Assembly: GCA_946188165.1 (NCBI GenBank)
Contig: CAMHTW010000002.1
Location: 62,001 to 126,000 of the forward strand
From: an uncultured Prevotella sp.
GTDB taxonomy: Bacteria > Bacteroidota > Bacteroidia > Bacteroidales > Bacteroidaceae
Direction: 5' to 3'
DNA length: 64,000 bases
The notes beneath the pieces are model-generated. The model did not search any database. It was not told the origin of the DNA and saw only the letters and a list, made by a program, of their open reading frames with translations. Positions 1 to 9,109 of this stretch are shown here, one piece after another (the first letter of the stretch is position 1; each line of letters opens with the position of its first letter). The position numbers and the translations under genes are program-made.

Positions 1-104
1 AGCCTTGTATTGCTTCATGCGTGCCTGGAATGCCGGATATTCACCAAACGCCTTGGTGTAGCCGGAAAGGCGGAAAGGTGGAAAGTGAAAGCAGGGGTCT
101 TCAT
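1..104 (-). other. possible edge of a further leftward gene, frame broken
   Basis: The stop TGA of the esterase to the right overlaps an ATG at 102-104 on the minus strand, the arrangement typical of coupled genes. That frame starts MKTPAFTFHLSAFP and stops after about 29 codons. Another minus frame, without a start, reads like coding sequence towards the window edge (GYTKAFGEYPAFQARMKQ). Between them lies a purine microsatellite (gaaaggcggaaaggtggaaa, about 68-95) that could have shifted the frame. Either a broken gene or chance; the missing left flank would decide. Confidence 0.2.
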
Positions 105-1486
105 TTGTAGAGTGATTTAAGGGCGTCGTCGGGTTCTATCTCAATCTTGCTCTCATCGAGCATGGTGCGGTCCAGTCCGAAGACGTCGATGAAGAAATCG
201 TAGACGGCCTGGCGTTTGTTCTCTTTGAAGTCGTGGCGCTCGTTGGGCAGGTGTACGTTGCGCACGTTGTCCTTGGCACCGTAGAAACCGTAGATGCGCT
301 GCAGATATGGAAATTCGAGGGTGGGGACGGTGCTGGTCCAGTCGCCACCGTCGCTGACAATGAGCATGGGTTTGGGGGCCATGACTGCAGCGAGTTCTGC
401 CTCACACGTACCGCCAGCCGCAAGCTGGACGGGTTTGCCGCTTTCACAGGGGCAGCCGCCATCGAAATGCGAGGCCAGATGGACGACAGGGGCTGAGGCA
501 GTGACGCGCTCGTCAAGCAAGGATAGCAACACGGTATGGGTACCGCCGCCGCTACCGCCCATCACGCCTACACGCTTAGGGTCTATGTCCTTGCGATGGG
601 TAAGCATCCAGTCCAGCAGGATATAGCCACACGCTGCCTGATAGACATGGGCACGACTGGTATGATGTGCTGCTTCTCCCACTTCTTTTTCTGATTCACC
701 CCAACCATACAGGTCGAAGTCGACGCACACGGCGCCCATACGAGCCAGCGTACCCAGTCGTTGCTGTTCGTCCTTGCGATAACGGTAGGGCCAGTGACCA
801 TCAGGACAGGCGATGAGGGGGAACCCGACCCTACCCTCTCCCGAGGGAGACCCACCCCTACCCCCTCCCAAATGGGAGGGGAACTTAGAGACTTTCTTTG
901 CGGGGGCATAGATGGTACCGAAGAGGTGCTGACCGGGCGTCAACTCAATGCAGATGTTCTGCGTGGTATAGCCGTCGTGCTTGCGGATTTTCGACAGGAT
1001 GACAGGTCGCTCCAGATTGCCCTTTTTGTCTTTTGTCACGACGCACGAGTCCAGGAATGCGTCCAGTTCCAGCCGTTGGCGCACTTCTTTGCGCAACGTG
1101 TCACGACGAGCCTCCCATTGCTCCTTATTACTATATAAGGATGAGAGCCAGTCGAGCATCATCTTGCCCTCCTGCTCATGGCGGCGCGGATATTCGTACA
1201 GCTTGATTTTATAGAGGTTGCCGTTCTGTTTCCACCAGTTCCAGTCGTAGTACTTACAGATGTTGTCGAGCGTCATCTCTAACGAATAGGGACGCACGCG
1301 GAAATCGGCATAAGGCAGGCGCTTGCCCACGGTATCGACATTCGAATCGAACTTAAACTTCACTCCAAAGCGCTGGCCAACGTCCTTCATCAGGTCGTGG
1401 ACGCTGCGTTCGTAGCGCGTCTCAAACGTCTGTGCCCCAGCCACAGCAGGCAGGATGGCACAAAGTAACAACAGTATCTTCTTCAT
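101..1486 (-). CDS. exported alpha/beta-hydrolase (acetyl-xylan-esterase-like)
   Basis: 461-aa exported hydrolase. The start at 1486 is chosen because MKKILLLLCAILPAVAGAQ is a good signal peptide; an ATG one codon upstream is equally possible. The N-terminal third has no family I can name; the C-terminal two thirds is an alpha/beta-hydrolase of the dienelactone-hydrolase / acetyl xylan esterase type. The nucleophile elbow is GGSGGG with Ser312, and the likely catalytic histidine is His418 in NERHDF. Seen directly: around residues 203-222 the protein contains a Gly/Ser/Pro insert encoded by two units of the CCCCTCCC repeat (822-880), placed just before a conserved-looking IACPDGHWPY stretch. 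Divergent from the esterase at 1579. Substrate is inferred to be an esterified plant glycan or small ester. Confidence 0.72.
   Translation of the reverse strand: MKKILLLLCAILPAVAGAQTFETRYERSVHDLMKDVGQRFGVKFKFDSNVDTVGKRLPYADFRVRPYSLEMTLDNICKYYDWNWWKQNGNLYKIKLYEYPRRHEQEGKMMLDWLSSLYSNKEQWEARRDTLRKEVRQRLELDAFLDSCVVTKDKKGNLERPVILSKIRKHDGYTTQNICIELTPGQHLFGTIYAPAKKVSKFPSHLGGGRGGSPSGEGRVGFPLIACPDGHWPYRYRKDEQQRLGTLARMGAVCVDFDLYGWGESEKEVGEAAHHTSRAHVYQAACGYILLDWMLTHRKDIDPKRVGVMGGSGGGTHTVLLSLLDERVTASAPVVHLASHFDGGCPCESGKPVQLAAGGTCEAELAAVMAPKPMLIVSDGGDWTSTVPTLEFPYLQRIYGFYGAKDNVRNVHLPNERHDFKENKRQAVYDFFIDVFGLDRTMLDESKIEIEPDDALKSLYK
822..880 (-). repeat. G-rich CCCCTCCC repeat, two units, inside a coding sequence
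   Basis: Two adjacent degenerate units of the repeat seen at 35-41 kb: a CCCCTCCC/GGGAGGGG hairpin followed by a G-rich tail when read on the minus strand. They lie in frame within the esterase and encode PSHLGGGRGG and PSGEGRVGF. Orientation relative to the coding strand is the same as in porU, porV and ispF. Confidence 0.8.
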
Positions 1487-1514
1487 CATATAAATAAGAC
1501 TAATTCTTTGCCGT

Positions 1515-1549
1515 TTTGTCGTCATATATGAATTTATTTCGTATCTTTG
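1515..1549 (+). promoter_or_regulatory. promoter of the CE1-like esterase
   Basis: TATCTTTG at 1542-1549 matches the Bacteroidetes -7 box exactly. A TTTG at 1515-1518 could be the upstream element, but the 23-bp gap is longer than the usual 19-21. The start codon follows 29 bp downstream of the -7 box. Confidence 0.6.
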
Positions 1550-1572
1550 CAACATCTAACAATAAAATGTAA

Positions 1573-2823
<1,251 letters not shown>

Positions 2824-2921
2824 CAAACAGTAGCCAACAATCTCATCCTGTATCGTATCCCTTTCAACTCATTGATACATATATGGCAGAGGGGCCGCAT
2901 CTGCAATTATAGTGTATTGCA

Positions 2922-2982
2922 AAAAGAATCGCTACCAATGGATGATAGCGATTCTTGAGTTTGGGTATCGACCTCACAGGGG
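2922..2982 (-). terminator. terminator hairpin, copy A of a 61-bp direct repeat
   Basis: A perfect 11-bp stem (AAGAATCGCTA / TAGCGATTCTT). Read leftward the hairpin is followed by TTTTT, as in an intrinsic terminator. Identical to copy B at 3287-3347 in about 57 of 61 positions, same orientation. Confidence 0.65.
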
Positions 2983-3071
2983 TAGCCCCGTGTTACCGAG
3001 TCGGAAGTAACTCTCACATAAAAACAGGTACGCAGCGAACGCTGCCGACTTTAGCCACGCCCGCCGACAAC

Positions 3072-3093
3072 ATCAGCAGCGGCCGCTGCTGAT
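3072..3093. repeat. 22-bp perfect palindrome
   Basis: ATCAGCAGCGG followed directly by its reverse complement, with no loop. GC-rich in a gene-free stretch; could be a protein-binding site or a cruciform-forming remnant. Confidence 0.7.
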
Positions 3094-3125
3094 AAAAGAC
3101 ACGCTCGCTGCTGACTCGCAAGAGA

Positions 3126-3208
3126 TTGACTCTCTCCCTGCCCAAACGTCACTTACTCCCTGTAAGCGAGTCACTTTCCCCCTGTATCAATGTCACCTTC
3201 ACCCTGTA
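3126..3208 (-). repeat. four-unit array with 22-bp period
   Basis: Read leftward the units fit TACAGGGNGNAAGTGAC plus a 5-bp spacer, at 3192-3208, 3170-3186, 3148-3164 and, more weakly, 3126-3142. The spacing is exactly 22 bp each time, about two DNA helical turns. No surrounding reading frame is evident. Confidence 0.65.
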
Positions 3209-3286
3209 CCTGACGTACTAACAACCTAAAGTCTACATAAATGCTAACACTCCTTAGGTCACAGCGCGCCTCGTGTTACATCAAAC

Positions 3287-3347
3287 AAAAGAATCGCTAC
3301 CAGTGGATGATAGCGATTCTTGAGTTTGGGCGTCAACCTCACAGGGG
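3287..3347 (-). terminator. terminator hairpin, copy B of a 61-bp direct repeat
   Basis: Same 11-bp stem as copy A, followed leftward by TTTTG. It lies 13 bp beyond the stop of the 996-aa gene and is the natural end of the five-gene operon transcribed from about 8549. Confidence 0.7.
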
Positions 3348-3360
3348 ATGAGAAAGTGGA

Positions 3361-6351
3361 TCATTGGAACCGACCTGTTTTCATTTCTATTAAATTATAT
3401 TCTCTAGCTTGGCCCCATGGTGACTTGGTTGCCTTAAGCTTGAACCACCCCTCATGCCCGTCAGTACTCTTCAAGTGGGCCAGTGCACTCATGGTACCAT
3501 CGCCGTTATCCTTAATCATGAACTTGGCTTCGGTCAGATTATCATCGTTGAATTCAATCATGTTATTTGGCGCTTCCCAACCTGCTGACGGGTCAACGAA
3601 AGTACCCAAGCTGACATACAACGTCTCGTTCCCATTGGCCTTCTCTGCCAGGTAATCAATCTCCTTCCCTACCATTTCATCGATGATGTTGAAGATACCT
3701 CCCCAACCGACGGTAGCGTATTCAGGATGTTCCTTGCAGAAGTCGATGTTATATCCGGTACCAGTAGAACCTTTACTCCAATAAGCATAATCTTCCTCAC
3801 CGGTAAGGTCGTATTCCTTTTCGTCTATGACGTACACATTGTCCTTCAGTTTGTCGGCCTTCTTTAGTCCTTCGTCTAAGATTTCGCCACCTTCACCGCC
3901 ACCGTCTTCAGACTTGATTTTGACGGTAGCAGAGCTAATCTTACTCCACGGGTCTGGATCTTTGCCTGCAGTAGAACCGGTGACCTTGCCTTCTGTTGCA
4001 TCATCCTCAGGAGTGAAGGTGATTGCTACGGTACCATCTTGTGCCGTCACACCTGATGTTGGAGCAACAGTACCACCTGTAGCCTCGAATTCTATGGTCT
4101 GTCCACCGAAACCTGTCCATTCGCCAGTCTTAGACGTGTAGCGTTCCAGCTTATAGATGATAGCTACTGTTGTACCCTTTTCAATTTCCTGAGAAGCAGG
4201 CGATGGTGTCAGACGATGATCGATAGCCAAAGCCGTCCAGTCATCAGCCTTAATGCCATCTTCTTCATCGACAGCGGTTCCTTCCTCAGCCTCTTCACCT
4301 TCTGCACCAAGTACTACCTCGGCCTTTACCTTTCCACCCTTCAAGTCGTTCAGCGTGAAGAAAGCACTGACATTTCCGTCCTTATCAGTATAGCCATACT
4401 CATCTTCCAATTCGCCACCTTCAGCCTCGAAGTGTACCAGTACGCCAGGCGCATTGTAGGTCTTGCCCGTCAGGTTGATTTTGTTGGTGACGTGATACTT
4501 CACCTCACGCTTACCATTCATCAGCACTTCCTCTTCTGGTTCGTTGAGCAATTCCATCTCGTCGGGCAGACTGACCAATGGCAGGTCGAATACGTTGATA
4601 GGATCGATGTCTGCCAGTTGCCACTCCCAGAAGAAGAGGTCGAGCGAGAGACCTAATCCAAGGTCAACACCTGTCGAGACGCCTGCATTCCAAGCCACAT
4701 ACTGATTGTCAACCAAACGACCGTCAGCTTCTGCCTTGATATAAGGCTGCGGACTGATGGTTGGGCAGAGTACCTTATAGATACCAATTTCAATCTGAGG
4801 ATAAACAGTGGCACGAGCCTCAGCATGAGCCTTGATGTCCACGTCAGGACCTACCAACTCCAGATTCTTCTCACACTCTGCTATCTTCGAGACAGTATTA
4901 TCCTTGGCATCCCACTCAACACCGTAAGTCACAGTATTAGATGCCTTAATACCCGACGTAATGCTGGCCTCACCAGATGCACCAAGACTAACCTCTGCCA
5001 TGAGGTCGGCACCAACAGAGATATATACGGGTACAGTACCCACCATAAAGGTATATTTAGCACTGAAGACATCCTCCTTCAGCGTCCATTCCTTTTTCCA
5101 TTCCACGGAACTGGAGACGAGATACTTCAACACCATCTCCATGTCGAAGCCTCCCTCAAGAGCAATCTTCAAATGCTGGAGGTCACCCATACGAACCTTC
5201 TCGAATGGAATATCACCAAAGTCGAACGAGAACAGGCCCTTCAGTCCGATGTTGAAATTCAGTTTGTCCCATGAGAGCGACTGCATACCACTTTCCCAAA
5301 GCACAGCACCATCCTGATTATACTCCCAACTGAAGAACTCGTTCTCGAAGTCAACAGGAGCCCTACGTCCTACTGGTTTGTCGGCATTGAATACTTCCAC
5401 ATATTCTTCGCCAGTAAAGATTTCTACCTTTGTTGGCAGATAGACTGGTCTGTCGTCATCTTCTTCTGACGAAGCAGCACGTCGAGGTGCATTTTGTGCA
5501 CCAGCCTCGGTGGCAAGGGTAAACTTTGTATTCTTGAACAGGTTACCCATCTTACCTTCGCGAGTACCGAGAGTAACGGTCTTGCTGCCTTCAGTCGTTT
5601 GTATGTCGTTGATGAGGCGGATGACACGGTCACCATCCTTAGGCAGCAACACGACATCGTATGACCCCATCTCAGGCACCTTATCGGTAAATGTCAGTTT
5701 AGCTTCACCACTTTCTTCGTTGAAACTAACAAGCGTAGTCGTGGTCCAGTCGATGGCAATATAGTGAGAGTCGGTCTTACCCAATTGAACGACCACCAAT
5801 GTATCGCGCATTGCGTCATTAGCCTTGTTGACGAATATAATTTTGCCTTCGCGATTTTCTAAGTTCGGATTCTTAGTGATAGTGAAACGCAGCGAGTCTG
5901 AACCGGAGACAATGCTGTGATAGTTAAGCCATGCGACGGTAGGCTCGTAGTTGTACTCCACATTGGTATTCACCTGGAAAGTAAACAACTCCGATTCGCC
6001 GCCTACGTACACGGTATCGGGGTGAACAAAAAGGAATGAAGGATCGCCCGAGAAACTCGCCACATCATCAAAGGTATAGGTTTTAGACGTAGGCGTTGTT
6101 TCGGTTTGTTCGCCACCACCTTGCCCTGGGTCACCCTGGCCTTGGTTTTCATCTTCCTTGCCCTTGGACTTTTCGGCATTGTCTATAACAGTAAAACCTG
6201 CAGGATTCTGCTGGAAGGTTACGCTTTTCAAAGTACCCACATCGTAGCTGGCTTTATTTCCTTTCTTGTCAACAACGACAAAGGTCTGAGCTGCGGCCAT
6301 CATGCTAATCATGATGAGACATGCTGTAAGGTATATCTTTTTTATATTCAT
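3361..6351 (-). CDS. large exported protein with BACON-like and Ig-like (Big_1) domains
   Basis: 996 aa. Signal peptide MNIKKIYLTACLIMISMMAAAQ. After a short leader domain (TFVVVDKKGN...) comes a Glu/Gly-rich linker (residues about 60-88). A BACON-like beta domain spans about 100-195, with typical spacing of the TVYVGGESELFTF and VAWLNYHS segments. The middle (about 330-610) is unrecognised. An Ig-like Big_1 domain spans about 640-710 (GVLVHFEAEGGELEDEYGYT) and a second Ig-like segment about 735-825. The last 150 residues are unrecognised and lack the T9SS-like tail. Last gene of a tight operon: the 59-aa peptide gene ends 21 bp upstream and a terminator follows. BACON domains are usually thought to bind glycans or keep enzymes off the surface; here the role is unknown. 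Confidence 0.75.
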   Translation of the reverse strand: MNIKKIYLTACLIMISMMAAAQTFVVVDKKGNKASYDVGTLKSVTFQQNPAGFTVIDNAEKSKGKEDENQGQGDPGQGGGEQTETTPTSKTYTFDDVASFSGDPSFLFVHPDTVYVGGESELFTFQVNTNVEYNYEPTVAWLNYHSIVSGSDSLRFTITKNPNLENREGKIIFVNKANDAMRDTLVVVQLGKTDSHYIAIDWTTTTLVSFNEESGEAKLTFTDKVPEMGSYDVVLLPKDGDRVIRLINDIQTTEGSKTVTLGTREGKMGNLFKNTKFTLATEAGAQNAPRRAASSEEDDDRPVYLPTKVEIFTGEEYVEVFNADKPVGRRAPVDFENEFFSWEYNQDGAVLWESGMQSLSWDKLNFNIGLKGLFSFDFGDIPFEKVRMGDLQHLKIALEGGFDMEMVLKYLVSSSVEWKKEWTLKEDVFSAKYTFMVGTVPVYISVGADLMAEVSLGASGEASITSGIKASNTVTYGVEWDAKDNTVSKIAECEKNLELVGPDVDIKAHAEARATVYPQIEIGIYKVLCPTISPQPYIKAEADGRLVDNQYVAWNAGVSTGVDLGLGLSLDLFFWEWQLADIDPINVFDLPLVSLPDEMELLNEPEEEVLMNGKREVKYHVTNKINLTGKTYNAPGVLVHFEAEGGELEDEYGYTDKDGNVSAFFTLNDLKGGKVKAEVVLGAEGEEAEEGTAVDEEDGIKADDWTALAIDHRLTPSPASQEIEKGTTVAIIYKLERYTSKTGEWTGFGGQTIEFEATGGTVAPTSGVTAQDGTVAITFTPEDDATEGKVTGSTAGKDPDPWSKISSATVKIKSEDGGGEGGEILDEGLKKADKLKDNVYVIDEKEYDLTGEEDYAYWSKGSTGTGYNIDFCKEHPEYATVGWGGIFNIIDEMVGKEIDYLAEKANGNETLYVSLGTFVDPSAGWEAPNNMIEFNDDNLTEAKFMIKDNGDGTMSALAHLKSTDGHEGWFKLKATKSPWGQAREYNLIEMKTGRFQ

Positions 6352-6372
6352 AGCTTTATCTTTTAAAGGTTA

Positions 6373-6552
6373 TTACCATGCTCCCTCCCACATATTTACG
6401 AGAGGGTCTTCATCGAAATTGGTTTGCTCTATCTCTTCGTCAAACAAGCCGTCGGCAGATATGGTGTTAACCAAGGAACCGAACAACAAATGTTGCTGAG
6501 TCTTCAGCTTGTAAATCTCCATCGAAGGAGAATAATATAGCTTTTTAGTCAT
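6373..6552 (-). CDS. 59-aa peptide of the KKxYxxP / LLxGS family
   Basis: Small ORF from ATG 6552 to TAA 6373, starting MTKKLYYSPSMEIYKLKTQQ and ending DPLVNMWEGAW. It lies 14 bp after the upstream exported protein and 21 bp before the 996-aa gene, so it is surely co-transcribed. Aligned without gaps to the peptide at 34086-34253, residues 3-26 share KK, Tyr, Pro, Glu, Leu, Gln, LL and GS at the same spacing. No signal peptide by eye: the segment around LLFGSLV is too short to span a membrane. The acidic and Trp-rich tail is variable between the two. Function unknown; a peptide leader with a variable core or a small partner of the large exported neighbours are both possible. Confidence 0.7.
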   Translation of the reverse strand: MTKKLYYSPSMEIYKLKTQQHLLFGSLVNTISADGLFDEEIEQTNFDEDPLVNMWEGAW

Positions 6553-6566
6553 AACAACATCCTCCC

Positions 6567-7538
6567 TTATTTGATGACAATCTTCTTACCGTTCCTGATA
6601 TATACGCCCTTCTTAAGACCAGAGGCTGCAGACACCTTTCGTCCGTTCAGGTCGTACCATACATCATGCTCCATTCTCGATACTTCGGTCTCAACCGACT
6701 GGATAGCGGTAGCCTCGCTGTCAATGTTGGACGTGAATTCAACGGCATTTGCTGCTCCGTTGTGTAAGCGGAAATAGGCACGGAAGCCTTTCATGTAACT
6801 GGCATCGTTGTCAGGCTGGTTAACCACCGAGGGGTGGTAAAACTTGTTGTTGGATCCCAAGAACATCACACTCCAGCTATTGTTTTCGTCGCCTGTAGGA
6901 CCTGTAACTAATGACTTGCCAAATGCCGGGATGAAGTCCACATAGGTCGTGGTGGCTGGTAAAGAGGTCTGGCTGATGGTAACGTCAGAGAAGGACGGAT
7001 TCTTTACCTCGGCAGGAACACTGACCAGATAGGGCTTGCCTGCCTCAATGGCAGTAGCATCGGCAAAGGTCAGCGTCAACTTGTTGCCCGTGAGCGATGA
7101 TCCCGTCAGCTCCTTAAGTTTCGTACCGTCGCCAAAGGCAGTTTTCAGCATATTGGCACTCATGTCAAAGGGTACGGCCAACGTGTTCCAGCTGCCAGCC
7201 TGTAAGGTGCGTTCCAGTTTGATATTACACTTGGCAGCATTCTTCTCCTGCACAGCAAGAGCATTGTCCTCTGTATCCATGAAAATGTACGTGGGCAGGC
7301 TCTTTTCGAAGGTAAACTCCTTTAAATCGGCCAACGACCAAGTATAGTTTACACTACCAGAAGTAATGGTCACGTTACCATTACCGGCGTCATAGGTAAA
7401 CGTTGGCATTTCCTCGAAAGGAATCTCAACATTTGCCGTGTTAGCATCGTTGAACCATACGATAATCTTCGAACCGTCGGCCCATGCGCTCATCCCAAAG
7501 AGAGTGAGCATCAGAAACAAAATAGTTTTTTTCCTCAT
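6567..7538 (-). CDS. exported protein with short T9SS-like C-terminal tail
   Basis: 323 aa. The start at 7538 is chosen for its signal peptide MRKKTILFLMLTLFGMSAWA; an upstream extension of the frame reads through the regulator gene and looks non-coding. The N-terminal part (about 20-95) contains a pattern of alternating charged and aromatic residues; the middle is a beta-rich exported domain of unknown role. The C-terminus reads WYDLNGRKVSAASGLKKGVY and ends GKKIVIK, the short tail found on several exported proteins in this window and typical of Prevotella T9SS-like cargo. Third gene of the operon: 13 bp after the regulator gene and 14 bp before the peptide gene. Confidence 0.72.
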   Translation of the reverse strand: MRKKTILFLMLTLFGMSAWADGSKIIVWFNDANTANVEIPFEEMPTFTYDAGNGNVTITSGSVNYTWSLADLKEFTFEKSLPTYIFMDTEDNALAVQEKNAAKCNIKLERTLQAGSWNTLAVPFDMSANMLKTAFGDGTKLKELTGSSLTGNKLTLTFADATAIEAGKPYLVSVPAEVKNPSFSDVTISQTSLPATTTYVDFIPAFGKSLVTGPTGDENNSWSVMFLGSNNKFYHPSVVNQPDNDASYMKGFRAYFRLHNGAANAVEFTSNIDSEATAIQSVETEVSRMEHDVWYDLNGRKVSAASGLKKGVYIRNGKKIVIK

Positions 7539-7551
7539 AACGTAATAGTGT

Positions 7552-7887
7552 TTATTGGTTAATAATATGTTGTTCGTCTTGAGTGGGAACCTGTTGCGAG
7601 AACAGGCGGCGCAGACCTTCCTCGTAGGCACGCAGGGCTTCGCGGCCCTTGTTGGTGATGCTGCAGGTGGTACGCGAGAAGCGTCCCAAGCCCGACTTCG
7701 ACACATCGATGTAGCCGGCCTCCTTCAGGGTGGTAATCTGTGTGCTGACGTTACCACGGGTAGAGTCGGTAATCTGACAGAGATACATAAAGTCGGCGCT
7801 CTTCAGTGAGTCTAGGGCGACCATGATTTTCAACCGCAGCTCGCTGTGAAGCAAGGGGTTGATGACTTGAAATTTAAAATCATTCAT
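7552..7887 (-). CDS. winged-helix transcriptional regulator (HTH_34-like)
   Basis: 111 aa. Compact winged helix-turn-helix covering nearly the whole protein: the recognition helix lies around STRGNVSTQITTLKEAGYI and the wing around KSGLGRFSRTTCSIT. Ends in a polar Gln-rich tail. Matches the small MarR/ArsR-like family usually annotated as winged helix DNA-binding protein PF13601. Located 30 bp after the membrane protein gene and 13 bp before the exported protein gene. In Bacteroidetes such regulators often pair with a small membrane protein that senses or titrates them; that pairing is inferred here. Likely regulates its own operon. Confidence 0.78.
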   Translation of the reverse strand: MNDFKFQVINPLLHSELRLKIMVALDSLKSADFMYLCQITDSTRGNVSTQITTLKEAGYIDVSKSGLGRFSRTTCSITNKGREALRAYEEGLRRLFSQQVPTQDEQHIINQ

Positions 7888-7917
7888 AAGCTTTATTTTT
7901 TTGAGTCCACTTTATTA

Positions 7918-8514
7918 TTATAACGCGAATCTTTTGTTTCTGACATAACTACGGAACAAATGTCCAGGAATGATGAGGGAAATGGTAACGGTGACGGCAG
8001 TGACCAGTAGCTGCCAAGGCCACAGGTCGTTCTGAAAGAAGAGTGGTACGGCAGAGAGCAGGGAGGCCAGAATGCCACAGATAGTCTTCGGACGGAAATG
8101 CAGGATGATGCCCGTCATGAAGCAGCCCATGCCACAAAGCAGGCTAAGGAAGGCGAAGAAGCATTGTTGGAAAGCATTGGCAAGACCCATAATAGCCCCA
8201 CCGACACAAGAAGCGAAACCAATGAATATCCACATTACCAGAATGATGTTCTGCTCAAGAGTACGACTGTGGGTGCGATCATAGTCCTTATTGAGGAAGT
8301 AGAGCATGAGTGGCGCACCAATCAGGGGTATGCCTGCCCAAAGCCATGCGCACCAGTTTTCATTCCACACCAGGAGGGCGACAAACTCTGCAAGCAAGAC
8401 AATAACCGTAGGATAGCCCCAAGCCAGAAAGAGATTCTCGCCAGTCAGGTCTTGGCGACTCATGACCTCGCCACGCATACGAGTGATAATATCCAATTCC
8501 TCTGCCGTATTCAT
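7918..8514 (-). CDS. integral membrane protein, partner of the winged-helix regulator
   Basis: 198 aa. A short cytoplasmic N-terminus (MNTAEELDIITRMRGEVMSR) is followed by about six hydrophobic segments: roughly residues 30-50, 54-72, 90-110, 112-135, 143-160 and 166-186, and a basic C-terminus (RSYVRNKRFAL). No catalytic motif seen. First gene of the operon, with a Bacteroidetes promoter 35 bp upstream. Its position next to an HTH_34-like regulator suggests a membrane sensor or anti-regulator; this is inference only. Confidence 0.65.
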   Translation of the reverse strand: MNTAEELDIITRMRGEVMSRQDLTGENLFLAWGYPTVIVLLAEFVALLVWNENWCAWLWAGIPLIGAPLMLYFLNKDYDRTHSRTLEQNIILVMWIFIGFASCVGGAIMGLANAFQQCFFAFLSLLCGMGCFMTGIILHFRPKTICGILASLLSAVPLFFQNDLWPWQLLVTAVTVTISLIIPGHLFRSYVRNKRFAL

Positions 8515-8548
8515 AAGGGATTAAGTTTATATTTCAAACAATATAATG

Positions 8549-8579
8549 CAAATATATAGTTTATTTTCTAAACACGCAA
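8549..8579 (-). promoter_or_regulatory. promoter of the 8.5-3.3 kb operon
   Basis: Leftward -7 box TATATTTG (8549-8556) with TTG 20 bp upstream, inside a strongly AT-rich gap between rpsJ and the membrane protein gene. Confidence 0.65.
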
Positions 8580-8623
8580 GAAACATGTTTATCTTTTAAA
8601 CATTATTAAGAACTGGGCACAAC

Positions 8624-8652
8624 GAAAAAGCGTACCCGTTACCGGATACGCT
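8624..8652 (-). terminator. terminator after rpsJ
   Basis: Leftward AGCGTATCCGG-TAA-CGGGTACGCT hairpin followed by TTTTT, about 30 bp after the rpsJ stop. It closes the str operon right behind rpsJ. Confidence 0.8.
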
Positions 8653-8683
8653 ACATACACTATAAGATTGTAGGATAAGGGTA

Positions 8684-8989
8684 TTAGACCTTAATCTCAA
8701 CTTCAACACCGCTGGGAAGTTCGAGCTTCATCAGAGCGTCAACAGTCTTAGCAGTAGAGCTGTAGATGTCAATCAGACGCTTGTAGTCTGACAGCTGGAA
8801 CTGCTCACGAGCCTTCTTGTTAACGAAGGTAGAGCGGTTAACGGTGTAGATACGCTTGTGAGTGGGAAGGGGAATTGGACCGCTAATGATAGCGCCAGTA
8901 GCCTTGACAGCCTTCACAATCTTCTCTGCTGACTTGTCCACGAGTTTGTGGTCGTAGCTCTTCAGCTTAATACGAATTTTCTGACTCAT
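8684..8989 (-). CDS. rpsJ: 30S ribosomal protein S10
   Basis: 101 aa, full length for bacterial S10 ([35 protein letters not shown]). Binds 16S rRNA in the head of the 30S subunit; also acts as NusE in antitermination. Last gene of the str operon, 120 bp after fusA. In most Bacteroidales rplC and the rest of the S10 cluster follow rpsJ directly; here a terminator and an unrelated operon follow. Confidence 0.97.
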   Translation of the reverse strand: MSQKIRIKLKSYDHKLVDKSAEKIVKAVKATGAIISGPIPLPTHKRIYTVNRSTFVNKKAREQFQLSDYKRLIDIYSSTAKTVDALMKLELPSGVEVEIKV

Positions 8990-9109
8990 TGTCTTTTCTC
9001 TTGTTTAAATTGTTAATATTGTTCTCCGCTAAAGAGTCATTTGCTCAGCGGAGTTTGTTATTTGAGTAAGCGAAGAGCGGAAGCAAATTCTCCACTCTTC
9101 ACTCTTCTT

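Larger units (their letters stand above)
2824..3360. other. gene-free 537-bp stretch with duplicated hairpins and a periodic array
   Basis: No credible reading frame. It holds two copies of a 61-bp hairpin unit, a 22-bp perfect palindrome and a four-unit 22-bp periodic array, each listed separately. It lies between the 3' end of the esterase and the 3' end of the 996-aa gene. Confidence 0.8.

Noticed and set aside
3126..3208. CRISPR-like array
   Set aside because: Spacers are only 5 bp and units degenerate; no cas genes.
7539..7706. N-terminal extension of the exported protein into the regulator gene
   Set aside because: The extension is the winged-helix gene in another frame; the signal peptide starts at 7538.
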